Part shown: positions 1 to 9,545 of the stretch, one piece after another
How positions within the stretch are numbered: the stretch's first letter is position 1
Layout: each line of letters opens with the position of its first letter
DNA from: Rosistilla oblonga
Lineage (GTDB): Bacteria > Planctomycetota > Planctomycetia > Pirellulales > Pirellulaceae
Length of the DNA: 64,000 nt
Direction of reading: 5' to 3'
NCBI RefSeq assembly: GCF_007751715.1
Contig: NZ_CP036292.1
Coordinates: 3,913,339-3,977,338 of the forward strand
Program-made: the position numbers and the translations under genes
Notes under the pieces: generated by a model
Database searches by the model: none
Seen by the model: the letters and a program-made list of their open reading frames with translations, nothing else
What the model was told of the DNA's origin: nothing

Positions 1-2
1 CG

Positions 3-2948
3 TCCTCCCCAGAACAACTGGAATTCTTCGAAAAGCAAGTCCGTCCACTTCTGGTCGAACATTGTTACGAATGTCACAGTGTTGACGCGGTCAAGCTGCA
101 GGCAGGGTTGCGAGTCGACAGCCGGCAAGCATTGCTGCAAGGCGGTGATTCAGGCGCCTCGATCCTTCCCGGCGATGTCGACGGCAGCTTGTTAGTCGAG
201 GCGATCCGATTCGATTCCTACGAGATGCCGCCCAAGGGGAAGCTCCCCGATTCGCAGATCCAAGCGATTGAGAAATGGGTCGAGATGGGAGCTCCTTGGC
301 CCGACGAAGCACCGCCGCAATCGGACCAGCAGCGGGAAGTCTTCGATCTGCAGCAACGAGCCGCCGACCACTGGGCCTGGCACCCAATCGCATCGCCGTC
401 GGTGCCGGACGTGCAGGATCCCGCGTGGCCTCGGTCGGACATCGACCGCTTCATTCTGAATCGATTGGAAGCTTCCAGTCTACGTCCGGCAGTCGATACC
501 GATCGCAATGCATTGGCCCGACGTTTGTACTTCGACTTGATCGGCTTACCGCCAACCGCCGACCAGTTGCAAGAGTTCCTCGACGACGCCAGTGACCGCG
601 CGACCGAGCGTCTGGTGGACCGGCTGTTAGATTCGCCCCAATTCGGCGAACGCTGGGGACGCCACTGGTTGGACCTGGTGCGTTACGCTGAATCCCGCGG
701 CCATGAATTCGACAACGATGCTCGCGACGCCTACCAGTATCGCGACTATGTAATTCGCGGACTGAATGCCGACGTCCCCTACGATCAATGGATCCGCGAA
801 CACATCGCTGGCGATCTGCTGGAATCGCCGCGACTTAACCTCGAAGAATACTATAACGAATCGATCCTTGGGACCGGATTCTGGTTCCTCGGCGAATGGG
901 TGCATTCCCCCGTCGATATCCGCAAGGATGAAGCCGATCGATTCGACAACATGATCGATGTGATGTCGAAGACGTTTTTAGGCGTCACTGTCGCTTGTGC
1001 CCGCTGCCACGACCACAAGTTCGATGCGATCTCGACAGCCGATTACTATGCGTTTTCCGGGTTTCTTCAAGGGAGCGATTTCCGAGAAGTTCGATTCGAA
1101 TCGATTCATCACAACCAACAAATCGCCAACCGCCTTGACGAACTCGATGCTCGATATCGATCGAAGCTCTCCGCTGCGTTAGGACCAGAATTGGTGGGCG
1201 CAGGAACCAGCGAATCTTCTTCGACGCTAGGCGATAACGTGCTCGTCGACTACGCCACGATCCGCGAAGATGGCTATTTGCAGAACGGCTTCATTTTTGG
1301 AAGCCAGCCCCGCCGAGCCGGCCAACTGCAGTTAGTCGATATTGAAGGGAAGCCTAGCGTTCAAATCGCGACGACTTCGGCAGCGGTAAACGATCCATTC
1401 TGGAATGGGCTGAAATCGGCCCACGAAAAAGGGATCCATCACCGCAACGCGCTCGACAAGCTTCCTAGCGTCGGACGGACCTTACGAACACCAACGTTCG
1501 AGCTTACGCACGGCAATGTCGCATGTCGCGTCCGAGGCGTCGGCCACGTTGTCGCTTGTGTCGATTCGCACCGTTTGGTCGCCGGGCCGTTGCACGGCGA
1601 GACGATTCGCAAGATCGACGGCAAGAACTCGTGGATACGCTTGAATCTGAACCGGTACGTAGGGCACCGGCTGCACTTGGAGTTTATCCCGGCGGAGGAT
1701 CAGAGCCTTGAGGTTTCGCTGGTGCTCCAGAACGCGACGCCGGAACAGATGAAAGCTGTCGAAGCGGCCGAGGCAATGCAAATCGAGGCGGCCAGCATAC
1801 GCCAGTCGCAAATCAATAAAGCCTTATCCGATGGAACGCAGCGAGCGAGCGACCTGACCGCATTGATCGCGCAGTGGGCGGCTAACCGAAGCGAACTAAG
1901 AAAACAAATTCGCTACGATTCGCGAGTCGCCATGGCGATGCTGGACGGCACCGGCGAAGACGATCATATCTTGATTCGCGGGAATTCGAGCAAACCGGGA
2001 CAGCGCGAACCGCGTCACTTTTTGACGGCCATTTCCGGCAACCAGCCGATGGAGATCAAACGCGGCAGCGGACGCTTGGAGCTAGCGAAACAAATCAACG
2101 ATCCCAACAATCCGTTGACCTCACGCGTGTTTGCTAACCGCGTGTGGCACCATTTGATGGGACGCGGAATCGTTCCTACCACCGATGACTTCGGCGTTTT
2201 GGGGCAACGTCCCACGCACCCCGAACTGTTGGATCATCTGGCAACACGGTTTCGCGCCGACGGTCAAAGCCTGAAACGACTGATCCGCTATATCGTCTTG
2301 TCGCGGACCTATCAAATGTCCAGCCACGCCGATCCGGCTGCTGTCGCCGACGATCCGAAAAACCTTCTCTGGCATCACCGTTGGCCAAAACGACTGGAAG
2401 GCGAAGCGATACGCGACTCGCTGCTTTCGATATCGGGTCGGCTCGACGACGCGATGTATGGCGAACCAATCCCGATTCATCTGACAGGGTTCATGGACGG
2501 GCGTGGTCGTCCCGGTGTTAGCGGTCCGATCGATGGGAACGGTCGACGATCGATCTACATTTCCGTGCGACGCAACTTTCTCTCACCGTTTATGTTGACC
2601 TTCGATACTCCCGTTCCGTTCAGCGCGATGGGGCGACGGAACGTCTCCAACGTGCCCGCACAAGCTTTGATCTTGATGAACGATCCGATGGTCGTTGAAC
2701 AGGCGAAGCTTTGGGCGGAACAAACGATCCAGAAGTTTCCGCAGGTCGAGGATTCGAACGTCCATCGCGAGCGAGTGATCTGGATGTATCAGTCGGCTTT
2801 TGCGAGATCGCCAACGGCGGAAGAACTGGACATGGCAGTGCAGTTCATCGAATCACAAGACACAAGCGACGCGTCAGCGGAACTCGCGATCTGGGCCGAC
2901 TTGGCCCATGCCTTCATCAACACCAAGGAGTTTATATTCCTGCGATGA
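3..2948 (+). CDS. PSCyt1-DUF1549-DUF1553 protein (5' end cut off)
   Basis: Large exported planctomycete protein; its reaction is not established, but the family is thought to act with DUF1501 partners in envelope redox or polymer metabolism. The frame is open from base 3, so the start and signal peptide lie upstream; 981 residues are visible. A c-type heme motif CYECH (bases 63-77) marks the planctomycete cytochrome domain (PF07635). DUF1549 follows (about visible residues 140-345, with a second CARCH motif near base 1000), then DUF1553 (about 685-960, containing NRVWHHLMGRG). The stop overlaps the next start in ATGA, so the two genes are translationally coupled. Family assignment is firm; function is inference. 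Confidence 0.93.
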   Translation, partial: SSPEQLEFFEKQVRPLLVEHCYECHSVDAVKLQAGLRVDSRQALLQGGDSGASILPGDVDGSLLVEAIRFDSYEMPPKGKLPDSQIQAIEKWVEMGAPWPDEAPPQSDQQREVFDLQQRAADHWAWHPIASPSVPDVQDPAWPRSDIDRFILNRLEASSLRPAVDTDRNALARRLYFDLIGLPPTADQLQEFLDDASDRATERLVDRLLDSPQFGERWGRHWLDLVRYAESRGHEFDNDARDAYQYRDYVIRGLNADVPYDQWIREHIAGDLLESPRLNLEEYYNESILGTGFWFLGEWVHSPVDIRKDEADRFDNMIDVMSKTFLGVTVACARCHDHKFDAISTADYYAFSGFLQGSDFREVRFESIHHNQQIANRLDELDARYRSKLSAALGPELVGAGTSESSSTLGDNVLVDYATIREDGYLQNGFIFGSQPRRAGQLQLVDIEGKPSVQIATTSAAVNDPFWNGLKSAHEKGIHHRNALDKLPSVGRTLRTPTFELTHGNVACRVRGVGHVVACVDSHRLVAGPLHGETIRKIDGKNSWIRLNLNRYVGHRLHLEFIPAEDQSLEVSLVLQNATPEQMKAVEAAEAMQIEAASIRQSQINKALSDGTQRASDLTALIAQWAANRSELRKQIRYDSRVAMAMLDGTGEDDHILIRGNSSKPGQREPRHFLTAISGNQPMEIKRGSGRLELAKQINDPNNPLTSRVFANRVWHHLMGRGIVPTTDDFGVLGQRPTHPELLDHLATRFRADGQSLKRLIRYIVLSRTYQMSSHADPAAVADDPKNLLWHHRWPKRLEGEAIRDSLLSISGRLDDAMYGEPIPIHLTGFMDGRGRPGVSGPIDGNGRRSIYISVRRNFLSPFMLTFDTPVPFSAMGRRNVSNVPAQALILMNDPMVVEQAKLWAEQTIQKFPQVEDSNVHRERVIWMYQSAFARSPTAEELDMAVQFIESQDTSDASAELAIWADLAHAFINTKEFIFLR

Positions 2949-4408
2949 ACTCACCATTCCAATTCCCCTGCCAGCGACTGCAACCACAAGCGACTTCGCG
3001 CCGTGAGATGTTGACGCGCACCGCAAGCGGCTTCGGCGCGGTAGCGTTAGCTGCGTTGGGAGCCGATCCGGCGTTCGCCGCTGGCAGCCAAGACGCAAAG
3101 ACTTTGGGTGCCCCGTTGCACGGACTGCACCACCAGCCCCGAGCGAAAAACGTAATCTTTCTGTACATGGACGGAGGACCGTCGCAGGTCGACACCTTCG
3201 ATCCTAAACCGTTCCTAACGAAGTTTAACGGCAGGGATCCGGCTGATTTTTTCCCCGTCGAACCGACTCAATTCAATAACACCGGCAAGGTGCTTGGCAG
3301 CCCATGGAAGTTTGATTCACATGGCGAATCGGGGATCCCGGTCAGCGCACTGTTTCCTCATGTCGCAGGTTGTGTCGATGAACTTGCGGTCGTTCGTTCG
3401 ATGGTATCGGAGTTTCCCGAGCACACGTTTGCGAACTATTTCTTGCATACCGGCAGTGGCTTACAGGGTCGGCCGAGCATGGGCGCTTGGGTCAATTACG
3501 GTCTGGGCAGCGAATGCCAAAACCTGCCAGGATTTGTCGTCATCAACGGCGGCCTGATTCCGCCGGGCGGCTTGGACTGTTTCGGCAGCGGATTTTTGCC
3601 GGCCAGCTATCAAGGATCGGTCTTCAAACCGTCGGGCTCGGCTGTTGCCAACATTCAGCGAACGGAGAAATCAGCCGAAGCGCAGATCCGAAAACTAGCC
3701 TTGGTTCGCGGCTTGGACAGCATGGCGGTCGACCAGTTCGGCAAACATGACAGCCTCGAGTCGGCGATCCAGAACTATGAACTCGCCTATCAAATGCAGA
3801 TGGCGGTTCCCGAACTGATGTCGCTGACCGACGAACCCGACTACATCCAGTCGATGTATGGAATGGACGCGGAATACGCTCCGACGAAGATCTACGCATC
3901 GCAGTGTCTCTTGGCCCGCCGGCTTGTCGAACGCGGTGTTCGTTTTATCGAACTCACCTGCCCCGCGGTGGGCGGCGACCGCTGGGATCAACACAACAAC
4001 TTAAAACAGGGGCACGAGAACAACGCGCGGGCTGTGGATCAACCGATCGCAGCATTGCTGAAGGATCTACGACAGCGCGGCATGCTCGATGAAACGCTGG
4101 TCGTTTGGGCTGGCGAGTTTGGTCGCACACCGTTTGCGCAAGGCAAAAACGGACGCGACCACAACCCTCAGGGCTTCACGATCTGGATGGCAGGTGGAGG
4201 CGTGAAACCCGGAACGGTCTACGGAGCTACCGACGAATTTGGATACAAGGCTATCGAAAATCGGTTGGAAATCCATGATCTTCATGCGACGATGTTGCAT
4301 CTGCTGGGCGTCGATCACACCCGCTCGACCTTCCGTTTTGGTGGCCGCGACATGCGGTTGACCGATGTCAAAGGGCACGTCGTCAAAGAGCTAATCCAAT
4401 CGTCTTAG
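2945..4408 (+). CDS. DUF1501 family protein, Tat-exported
   Basis: 487-residue DUF1501 (PF07394) protein with an alkaline-phosphatase/sulfatase-like fold. The ATG at 2945 overlaps the upstream stop by 4 bp. The N-terminus carries a twin-arginine-like motif (SRREMLTR) and a hydrophobic stretch ending in PAFA, a likely signal peptide. Family hallmarks are visible: VIFLYMDGGPSQVDTFDPK near the start of the mature protein, the GDRWDQHNN region and VVWAGEFGRTP, then GRDHNPQGFTIWMAGGG. DUF1549/1553 and DUF1501 genes are recurrent neighbours in planctomycetes, which suggests a shared envelope process; substrate unknown. An ATG-less upstream extension of the frame overlaps the previous gene and is not used. 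Confidence 0.95.
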   Translation: MNSPFQFPCQRLQPQATSRREMLTRTASGFGAVALAALGADPAFAAGSQDAKTLGAPLHGLHHQPRAKNVIFLYMDGGPSQVDTFDPKPFLTKFNGRDPADFFPVEPTQFNNTGKVLGSPWKFDSHGESGIPVSALFPHVAGCVDELAVVRSMVSEFPEHTFANYFLHTGSGLQGRPSMGAWVNYGLGSECQNLPGFVVINGGLIPPGGLDCFGSGFLPASYQGSVFKPSGSAVANIQRTEKSAEAQIRKLALVRGLDSMAVDQFGKHDSLESAIQNYELAYQMQMAVPELMSLTDEPDYIQSMYGMDAEYAPTKIYASQCLLARRLVERGVRFIELTCPAVGGDRWDQHNNLKQGHENNARAVDQPIAALLKDLRQRGMLDETLVVWAGEFGRTPFAQGKNGRDHNPQGFTIWMAGGGVKPGTVYGATDEFGYKAIENRLEIHDLHATMLHLLGVDHTRSTFRFGGRDMRLTDVKGHVVKELIQSS

Positions 4409-4557
4409 CGGTTCACACCGGCGGAAAACGCTTGTTGACCGTGGCGGCATTCTCGGGGCTGTCGTCTACCGTCCGAGCCGGCAGTGTTACGATCGGCGCT
4501 CAAATGTTAAACTGTCCGCGGCGTTAACCTACTGACGATTCCGTGACGAGAACCATA

Positions 4558-4899
4558 ATGAGCGATCTGCCGAACTGTCCCGAATGCGACTCCGAATACA
4601 CCTATGAAGACGGCATCCTTCTGATCTGCCCGTCTTGTGCCCACGAATGGACCGCCAATCAGGCGGAGGACGATCAGCAACAGGAGCCGGGTGTTCGCGA
4701 TGCCAACGGCAATGCTTTGCAATCGGGAGACACCGTAACGGTGATCAAGGATCTCAAAGTCAAAGGGACATCGTTGGTCGTCAAGGTTGGCACCAAGGTC
4801 AAGAACATTCGGATTGTCGATGGCGATCACGACATCGATTGCAAAATCGACGGAGTGGGCGCGATGCAACTGAAGTCGGAATTCGTCAAGAAAGCTTAG
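4558..4899 (+). CDS. yjdM: YjdM/PhnA-like zinc-ribbon protein
   Basis: 113-residue cytoplasmic protein of the YjdM family (formerly called PhnA). The N-terminus has a four-cysteine zinc ribbon (CPEC and, 17 residues on, CPSC), followed by the conserved C-terminal SH3-like domain with the family pattern [16 protein letters not shown] and [12 protein letters not shown]. The ATG at 4558 places the zinc ribbon at the usual distance; an upstream in-frame start would add only five residues. Despite the old name there are no phosphonate genes nearby, so a role in phosphonate use is not supported. Function of the family is poorly defined. Confidence 0.9.
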   Translation: MSDLPNCPECDSEYTYEDGILLICPSCAHEWTANQAEDDQQQEPGVRDANGNALQSGDTVTVIKDLKVKGTSLVVKVGTKVKNIRIVDGDHDIDCKIDGVGAMQLKSEFVKKA

Positions 4900-4992
4900 G
4901 TCCCCACGACGCGGTCGGCTCCACGTTGCGATTCACTCCCCCACGCCGAACTGGGGGATCTGGCAACCAAACTTACACGAAGCGATGGGTTG

Positions 4993-6069
4993 ATGTTGAA
5001 GCGATCTGATTCTGTTCCCCTCTTACCGTTGTTGCTCGCTGCGACACTGCTTTCGGTCGGTTGTGAGCGTCCCGCAGCGGAAGCGGTCGCAGAGGCAAAG
5101 CCTGTCGAAATCTTGCAGTCCGCGGGCAAGACGATGGGAACGCGATACGAAGTCAAAATCGCCAACCCACCGGCGGAACTGCCCGCCGACTGGCAACTGT
5201 TGATCGACCGCGAACTGCGACGCGTCAACGATCAAATGTCGACCTACATCGCCACGTCGGAGATCTCTCGCTTTAACAGTTCCGATAGCTCGGATTGGTT
5301 TGATGTCTCTGCGGAAACCGCAAACGTCGTCGCCGCGGCGCTTGAGATCTCTGGAAAGACCGACGGCGCATTTGATGTAACAGTGGGTCCGCTGGTCAAC
5401 CTGTGGAGTTTCGGCCCCGAACAACACGAGAAGTCTGTTCCCGATCAAGCTGCCCTCGATGCGGCAGCGGCGGTCACTGGATACCAATCCCTGCATGTCC
5501 GCACCGATCCACCGGCGCTTCGTAAAGACAAGCCAGGGTTGCAGGTCGATTTGTCCTCGATCGCCAAAGGGCACGGCGTCGATCGGATCGTCGATCTAAT
5601 GCAGGGACTTGGATGCAAAAATGTGTTCGTGAACATCGGTGGCGAGATCCGCGCGATCGGGGATAAGGGGAAAGATCGTCCTTGGCGAGCCGGCGTGGAG
5701 CGTCCCGACGAAGCGACGACCGTGCTGCTGTTTCCGGTAGCTATCGAAGACGATGCGATCGCCACGTCGGGCGACTACCGCAACTTCTTCGAGATCGACG
5801 GCAAACGCTACTCCCACACGATCGATCCCCGCACCGGCCGGCCGATCGAACATACCCTGGCCGCGGTTTCGGTCGTCGCAGACAACTGCATGCTGGCCGA
5901 CGGTTGGGCGACCGCGCTGAATGTGCTGGGCCCCGTCGAAGGGCCTCGAATTGCCGCGGCGGAGTCGATCGACGCGTATTTATTGGAACGCGCCGACGGT
6001 CAATTCCGGCCTCATCCTGTCGGCCGCTTCGTCCAATGGAGCAAGCCGCCTGTGACGCAACAGGACTGA
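4993..6069 (+). CDS. apbE: FAD:protein FMN transferase, lipoprotein
   Basis: ApbE-family flavin transferase that attaches FMN from FAD to a threonine of target proteins, for example RnfG or NqrC subunits, on the outer face of the membrane. 358 residues from the ATG at 4993; a TTG three bases upstream is also possible. The N-terminus is a lipoprotein signal with lipobox LLSVGC. Family motifs: KTMGTRYEV, VDLSSIAKGHGVDRI, NIGGEIRAIG, ATSGDYRNFF, and the substrate/metal region SHTIDPRTGRPIEH followed by LADGWATALNVLG. No target flavoprotein gene is visible nearby. It precedes def by 53 bp and may be cotranscribed. Confidence 0.94.
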   Translation: MLKRSDSVPLLPLLLAATLLSVGCERPAAEAVAEAKPVEILQSAGKTMGTRYEVKIANPPAELPADWQLLIDRELRRVNDQMSTYIATSEISRFNSSDSSDWFDVSAETANVVAAALEISGKTDGAFDVTVGPLVNLWSFGPEQHEKSVPDQAALDAAAAVTGYQSLHVRTDPPALRKDKPGLQVDLSSIAKGHGVDRIVDLMQGLGCKNVFVNIGGEIRAIGDKGKDRPWRAGVERPDEATTVLLFPVAIEDDAIATSGDYRNFFEIDGKRYSHTIDPRTGRPIEHTLAAVSVVADNCMLADGWATALNVLGPVEGPRIAAAESIDAYLLERADGQFRPHPVGRFVQWSKPPVTQQD

Positions 6070-6122
6070 TCCTATAATGGAGAGCTTTCCGTCCGCTTCG
6101 ACTTTCCCCCGCGCCAGTTGCC

Positions 6123-6707
6123 ATGCCACTTGAAATCGTCCCGTATCCCCATCCAACTCTGCGTTACAAGAGCAAGCCGATCCGCAAAGTGGACAAGGCC
6201 CTCCGCGAGGTCGTCGCGGAAATGTTCGACCTGATGTACGAATCGCGCGGCGTTGGACTGGCGGCAAACCAAGTCGACATCCCATTGCGGATGTTTGTCG
6301 TCAACCCCAGCGGGACGCGTGGCGATGGCGAAGAATTGGTGCTGATCAATCCCGTCATCCAACGCCCCAAAGGATCTTGGCAAGCCGAAGAGGGATGTTT
6401 GAGTTTGCCCGGCATTTACGGCAACGTAACTCGCCCCAAAGAGATTCGCTTGAGCGCCTTTGATCTGAAAGGCAATCCGATCGAACGCACGATCGACGAC
6501 TTTCTTGGCCGCGTTCTGCAGCACGAAAACGATCATCTCGATGGCGTGATGTTCATCGACCGGATGACCGACGAAGCACGCCGCGACCTCGAAGGCGCGT
6601 TGGCTGAATTTGAAATCGACCGCGAGAGCTGTCAGCAGACGGGTTCGATCGAGCCGGACGATGTGATTATCGAACGCCGCAACGAATGGGAGCAGCGGTA
6701 TGCCTGA
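6123..6707 (+). CDS. def: Peptide deformylase
   Basis: Removes the N-formyl group from nascent proteins in the cytoplasm. 194 residues, normal for the family. All three deformylase motifs are intact: GVGLAANQ (motif 1), EGCLSLP with the metal-binding Cys92 (motif 2), and QHENDHLDG with metal ligands His134 and His138 and catalytic Glu135 (motif 3). The stop overlaps the start of fmt by 8 bp, the classical def-fmt arrangement that pairs formylation with deformylation. Nothing unusual in the sequence. Confidence 0.97.
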   Translation: MPLEIVPYPHPTLRYKSKPIRKVDKALREVVAEMFDLMYESRGVGLAANQVDIPLRMFVVNPSGTRGDGEELVLINPVIQRPKGSWQAEEGCLSLPGIYGNVTRPKEIRLSAFDLKGNPIERTIDDFLGRVLQHENDHLDGVMFIDRMTDEARRDLEGALAEFEIDRESCQQTGSIEPDDVIIERRNEWEQRYA

Positions 6708-7668
6708 TCGTCCGTTAACGATGGTCTTGATGGGAACCGGCCCCTTTGCAGTTCCCGCTTTCGACGCGATCCGCCGTTCGGCTGATTCGATCGCCTTGGT
6801 CGTGACACGCCCCGAGGTGATCAGCAAAAGTCGCAAACCGGCGCCGCCCAGCCCGGTCCGCCAGTGGGCGACCGACAACGAATTACCGATCTACGATCCG
6901 CCATCGATCAACGACGTCGATGCGGTTGCCAAATTGCAAGCGCTGCAGGCCGACCTGTTTGTCGTATGCGATTACGGCCAGATCTTAAGCTCCCAAGCGT
7001 TGGAAGCCGCAGTCATGGGAGGCATCAACCTCCACGGTTCGCTATTGCCATCCTACCGCGGCGCAGCCCCGGTTCAGTGGGCGGTATGGAATGGCGACCC
7101 GGAGAGCGGTGTTTCCGTGATCCACATGACGCCGCGTTTGGACGGCGGTCCGGTGATCGCATCGGCTACCACGCCGATCCAGGCGACCGAGACCGCGGGA
7201 GAACTGGAACATCGACTCAGCCAACTTGGAGTGCAGCCGACGCTCGACGCGATCCAAACGCTACGCAACTGGGATCGAGAATCGACGATCGGCGTGCCAC
7301 AGGACAAGTCGCTCGTTTCCAAGGCGCCGCGTCTAGCTAAGGCCGATGGAAGAATCGATTGGTCGAAAAGCTTGCGGGAGATCGATTGTCACGTTCGCGC
7401 GATGCAACCTTGGCCCGACGCGTTCACCTTGGTCGAAACCGGAGCCAAACAACCGCTGCGATTGGTAATCCGGCAACTCGTAGCGTCGGATCATCCTCGT
7501 CCAGCCGACGCGCAGCCCGGGCAAGTGATCGTCGTCGACGGTCGTTTGTTAGTCGCCGCCGGAGACGGTTGCGTGGAGATCCTGCGTCTGGTCCCAGCCG
7601 GAAAACGCGAGATGGCCGCCGCTGAATTCATGCGGGGCAATCCACTGCCGGCCGACGCGATACTTTAA
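6700..7668 (+). CDS. fmt: Methionyl-tRNA formyltransferase
   Basis: Transfers a formyl group from 10-formyl-tetrahydrofolate to initiator Met-tRNA. 322 residues, full length. The N-terminal Rossmann domain begins TMVLMGTGPFAVPAF; the catalytic Asn-His pair and folate loop are in INLHGSLLPSYRGAAPVQW, and the catalytic Asp is in TPRLDGGPVI. The C-terminal OB-fold domain follows from about residue 210 (KADGRIDWSKS). ATG at 6700 lies inside the end of def, indicating translational coupling. A perfect 8-bp hairpin follows the stop by 20 bases. Confidence 0.97.
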   Translation: MPDRPLTMVLMGTGPFAVPAFDAIRRSADSIALVVTRPEVISKSRKPAPPSPVRQWATDNELPIYDPPSINDVDAVAKLQALQADLFVVCDYGQILSSQALEAAVMGGINLHGSLLPSYRGAAPVQWAVWNGDPESGVSVIHMTPRLDGGPVIASATTPIQATETAGELEHRLSQLGVQPTLDAIQTLRNWDRESTIGVPQDKSLVSKAPRLAKADGRIDWSKSLREIDCHVRAMQPWPDAFTLVETGAKQPLRLVIRQLVASDHPRPADAQPGQVIVVDGRLLVAAGDGCVEILRLVPAGKREMAAAEFMRGNPLPADAIL

Positions 7669-7688
7669 ACAGCCAACCGCCACGAGTT

Positions 7689-7714
7689 GCCGATCCGACA
7701 ACTGCCGGATCGGC
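7689..7714 (+). terminator. Hairpin between convergent fmt and DUF1080 gene
   Basis: A perfect 8-bp inverted repeat (GCCGATCC and GGATCGGC) with a 10-base loop lies 20 bases after fmt. There is no clear T-run, so it is at best a weak intrinsic terminator. Its position between two convergent genes would let it serve both strands. Confidence 0.4.
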
Positions 7715-7746
7715 TTCACTTGCATGAACGCTGTCACAACGAAGCT

Positions 7747-8724
7747 CTACTTTTTCACAACCCAGATGTTGCGATAGACAACGGGATTGCCGTGCCCTTG
7801 TAGATACAGCGCATCGGCCTCGGGACCTTCGGGGTGACGGCCGGGCGTTCCGTGGGGAAGCTCGAGATCATCGTGAATTACGACACCATTGTGCCGAATC
7901 GTCGCTCGAGCATTCTTCGTCTTGTTCCCTTGGTCGTCGTATCGTGCGGCGGTGAAATCGATATCGTAGGTCTGCCATTGCAGTGGTGGAAAGCACATGT
8001 TGACGTTCGGTTCAGCGATGCTGTAGATCCCGCCGCACTCGTTGTTTTTGCCAGCCAAGCCAAACGAATCGAGAACCTGCAACTCATAACGGCTTTGCAT
8101 ATAGACGCCGCTGTTACCGCGAGCCTGCCCGCGCGCCTTGGGTTTGAACGGCGTGCGAAATTCGAGATGCAACGTATGGTCGCCAAACTTCTCGCGACTG
8201 AAGCAATTCGCTGCCAACAGATCGCCTTGCAACTTGCCTCCTTCGAAGGCGTCCGCTGAGGATCCGTCGAACAACACGACCGCGCCGGCTGGCGGCTTCG
8301 CTCCCAACGTATCGCTCTCGCGTTGCACTTTGTAGAGCGTGCCGCGCAAAATTCCGTCGGCGACCGTCGAGACGGCGAGTTCACCGTTGGCGATTTCAAT
8401 CTTAAACAGCTCATTGGCGAAGACAGCAGCATCCCCCTCCAGTTCGCCGTCGATCTCGACTTTCACATCTTTGTGCGACCGATCCGCGTTGGGCAATCCG
8501 CCGGTATAGCTGACCATACGGAACTTGCCGTCGCCCAACGCAATCACTTGGACACCAAATTTGACCGCCTCGGGACCGGCGGTCCCCTCGTATTCTCCCT
8601 GAATTTTGTAGTCGATCGGAGCGGTTGCGGGATCGAGGTAGGTGTCTTTCAAATCGTTATCGTCAGCGAAGACAGCGACGTTCAGCATCGCGATACTGAT
8701 CGTCAAAGCAAAAATTCGATTCAT
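7747..8724 (-). CDS. Secreted DUF1080 (3-keto-disaccharide hydrolase-like) protein
   Basis: 325-residue exported protein. The ATG at 8724 gives a typical signal peptide (MNRIFALTISIAMLNVAVFA); an ATG seven codons upstream is less suitable. The first 140 residues are an unassigned beta-rich region; the C-terminal half is DUF1080 (PF06439), a concanavalin-like fold of the 3-keto-glucoside hydrolase family, recognised from VVLFDGSS, the NSGVYMQSRYELQVLDS strand pair, the CGGIYSI turn and the terminal VYRNIWV. These proteins are common in planctomycetes and are associated with glycan breakdown. Substrate unknown. Convergent with fmt, so it has its own promoter in 8725-9033. Confidence 0.9.
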   Translation of the reverse strand: MNRIFALTISIAMLNVAVFADDNDLKDTYLDPATAPIDYKIQGEYEGTAGPEAVKFGVQVIALGDGKFRMVSYTGGLPNADRSHKDVKVEIDGELEGDAAVFANELFKIEIANGELAVSTVADGILRGTLYKVQRESDTLGAKPPAGAVVLFDGSSADAFEGGKLQGDLLAANCFSREKFGDHTLHLEFRTPFKPKARGQARGNSGVYMQSRYELQVLDSFGLAGKNNECGGIYSIAEPNVNMCFPPLQWQTYDIDFTAARYDDQGNKTKNARATIRHNGVVIHDDLELPHGTPGRHPEGPEADALYLQGHGNPVVYRNIWVVKK

Positions 8725-9033
8725 GGGGCTCTCGCAAAAAAACATTAGAGGGGGGTGGTACTACGTGGCACAGCATACCATCGCCGTGTGTCAATTGAAA
8801 CGTTTCGACAAACGACGCTACAGACGCCCCTTCCCCGTCAAACGATCAGCGATTCCCAAAGCGATTGGGTACCGTAGGTCGGGTCGGTCGCATTGATCGA
8901 CTTCGGCCGATGTCACATAATCATCGCAGCCCGGGGCATGAACGATGCTCGCAGGCTCTGCGATGCAGAGCCGACCATGAGGCACGCCGGGCGTCGCTGC
9001 CCCAAATGAAACCAATCGAAGGAACGCACTATA
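8725..9033. other. Divergent intergenic region
   Basis: 309 bases between the DUF1080 gene (minus) and the Coa1-like gene (plus). It must hold promoters for both. The only clear structure is the hairpin at 8954-8972 described separately. No tRNA-like or coding signal is apparent. Confidence 0.6.
8954..8972 (+). repeat. Perfect inverted repeat in leader of the 9034 gene
   Basis: GGCTCTGC and GCAGAGCC form a perfect 8-bp stem with a three-base GAT loop, ending 61 bases before the ATG at 9034. There is no following T-run. It could be an mRNA leader hairpin or an operator; the role is unknown. Confidence 0.45.
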
Positions 9034-9510
9034 ATGTCAAGCTACACACCGGAAGACGCCTTTACCCCCGAGCCGCCAAAGTCCAGGACCGCGATCAAGA
9101 TCATAATCGCTGTCGTGTTGATCGGGCTGGGCATCATTTGCTGCGGCTGCTTGGGAATGATTGCGGTTTCTTGGATGGCCTACGGAGACTCGGTTGAAAC
9201 GATCAAGGGGAATCGCGTCGTCCAGCAGAACCTTGGCGATGTAACGACCGCAGAGATCGACTTGCAAGCGACCGGGGAACTGGCCGAAAGCGGTGGCCAG
9301 CAGCAGTTGGTCTATCGCGTCGAAGGAACCAATGGATCGGGCAAAGTCATCGTTGCGACGGGACCTGCTGGTTTGGAACTGAAGACGTTGATCTTGGAAG
9401 ACGGGACCGAGATCGATCTACAAGTCCAAGACGATCGGATTCCAGTGGAGTTCGAAATCGATAGCGGCGAACTGGAGATCGACACCGGCGATCTCGTGCC
9501 GCAGAACTAA
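9034..9510 (+). CDS. Small membrane-anchored protein, Coa1/Tim21-like fold suspected
   Basis: 158 residues: a short Pro-rich cytoplasmic tail, one membrane helix (about residues 21-46, with a CCGC cluster inside), then a roughly 110-residue exported domain. The pattern YGDSVETIKGN, NLGDV, LVYRVEGTNGSGKVIV and LILEDGTEIDLQ resembles the cytochrome oxidase assembly factor Coa1/Tim21 family, in which a membrane anchor is followed by a small alpha/beta domain. That match is from memory of the family pattern and is tentative; no oxidase genes are nearby. The last 30 residues are acidic (repeated E-I-D). Single gene with its own upstream region. Confidence 0.72.
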   Translation: MSSYTPEDAFTPEPPKSRTAIKIIIAVVLIGLGIICCGCLGMIAVSWMAYGDSVETIKGNRVVQQNLGDVTTAEIDLQATGELAESGGQQQLVYRVEGTNGSGKVIVATGPAGLELKTLILEDGTEIDLQVQDDRIPVEFEIDSGELEIDTGDLVPQN

Positions 9511-9545
9511 CAGCCCCAGTTTGCAGCAATTCACCGCGGCTGGGT

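Noticed and set aside
8860-8900. Stretch with GTAGGTCGGGTCGG considered as a repeat or riboswitch
   Set aside because: No second copy in the window and no clear fold; nothing to support a call.
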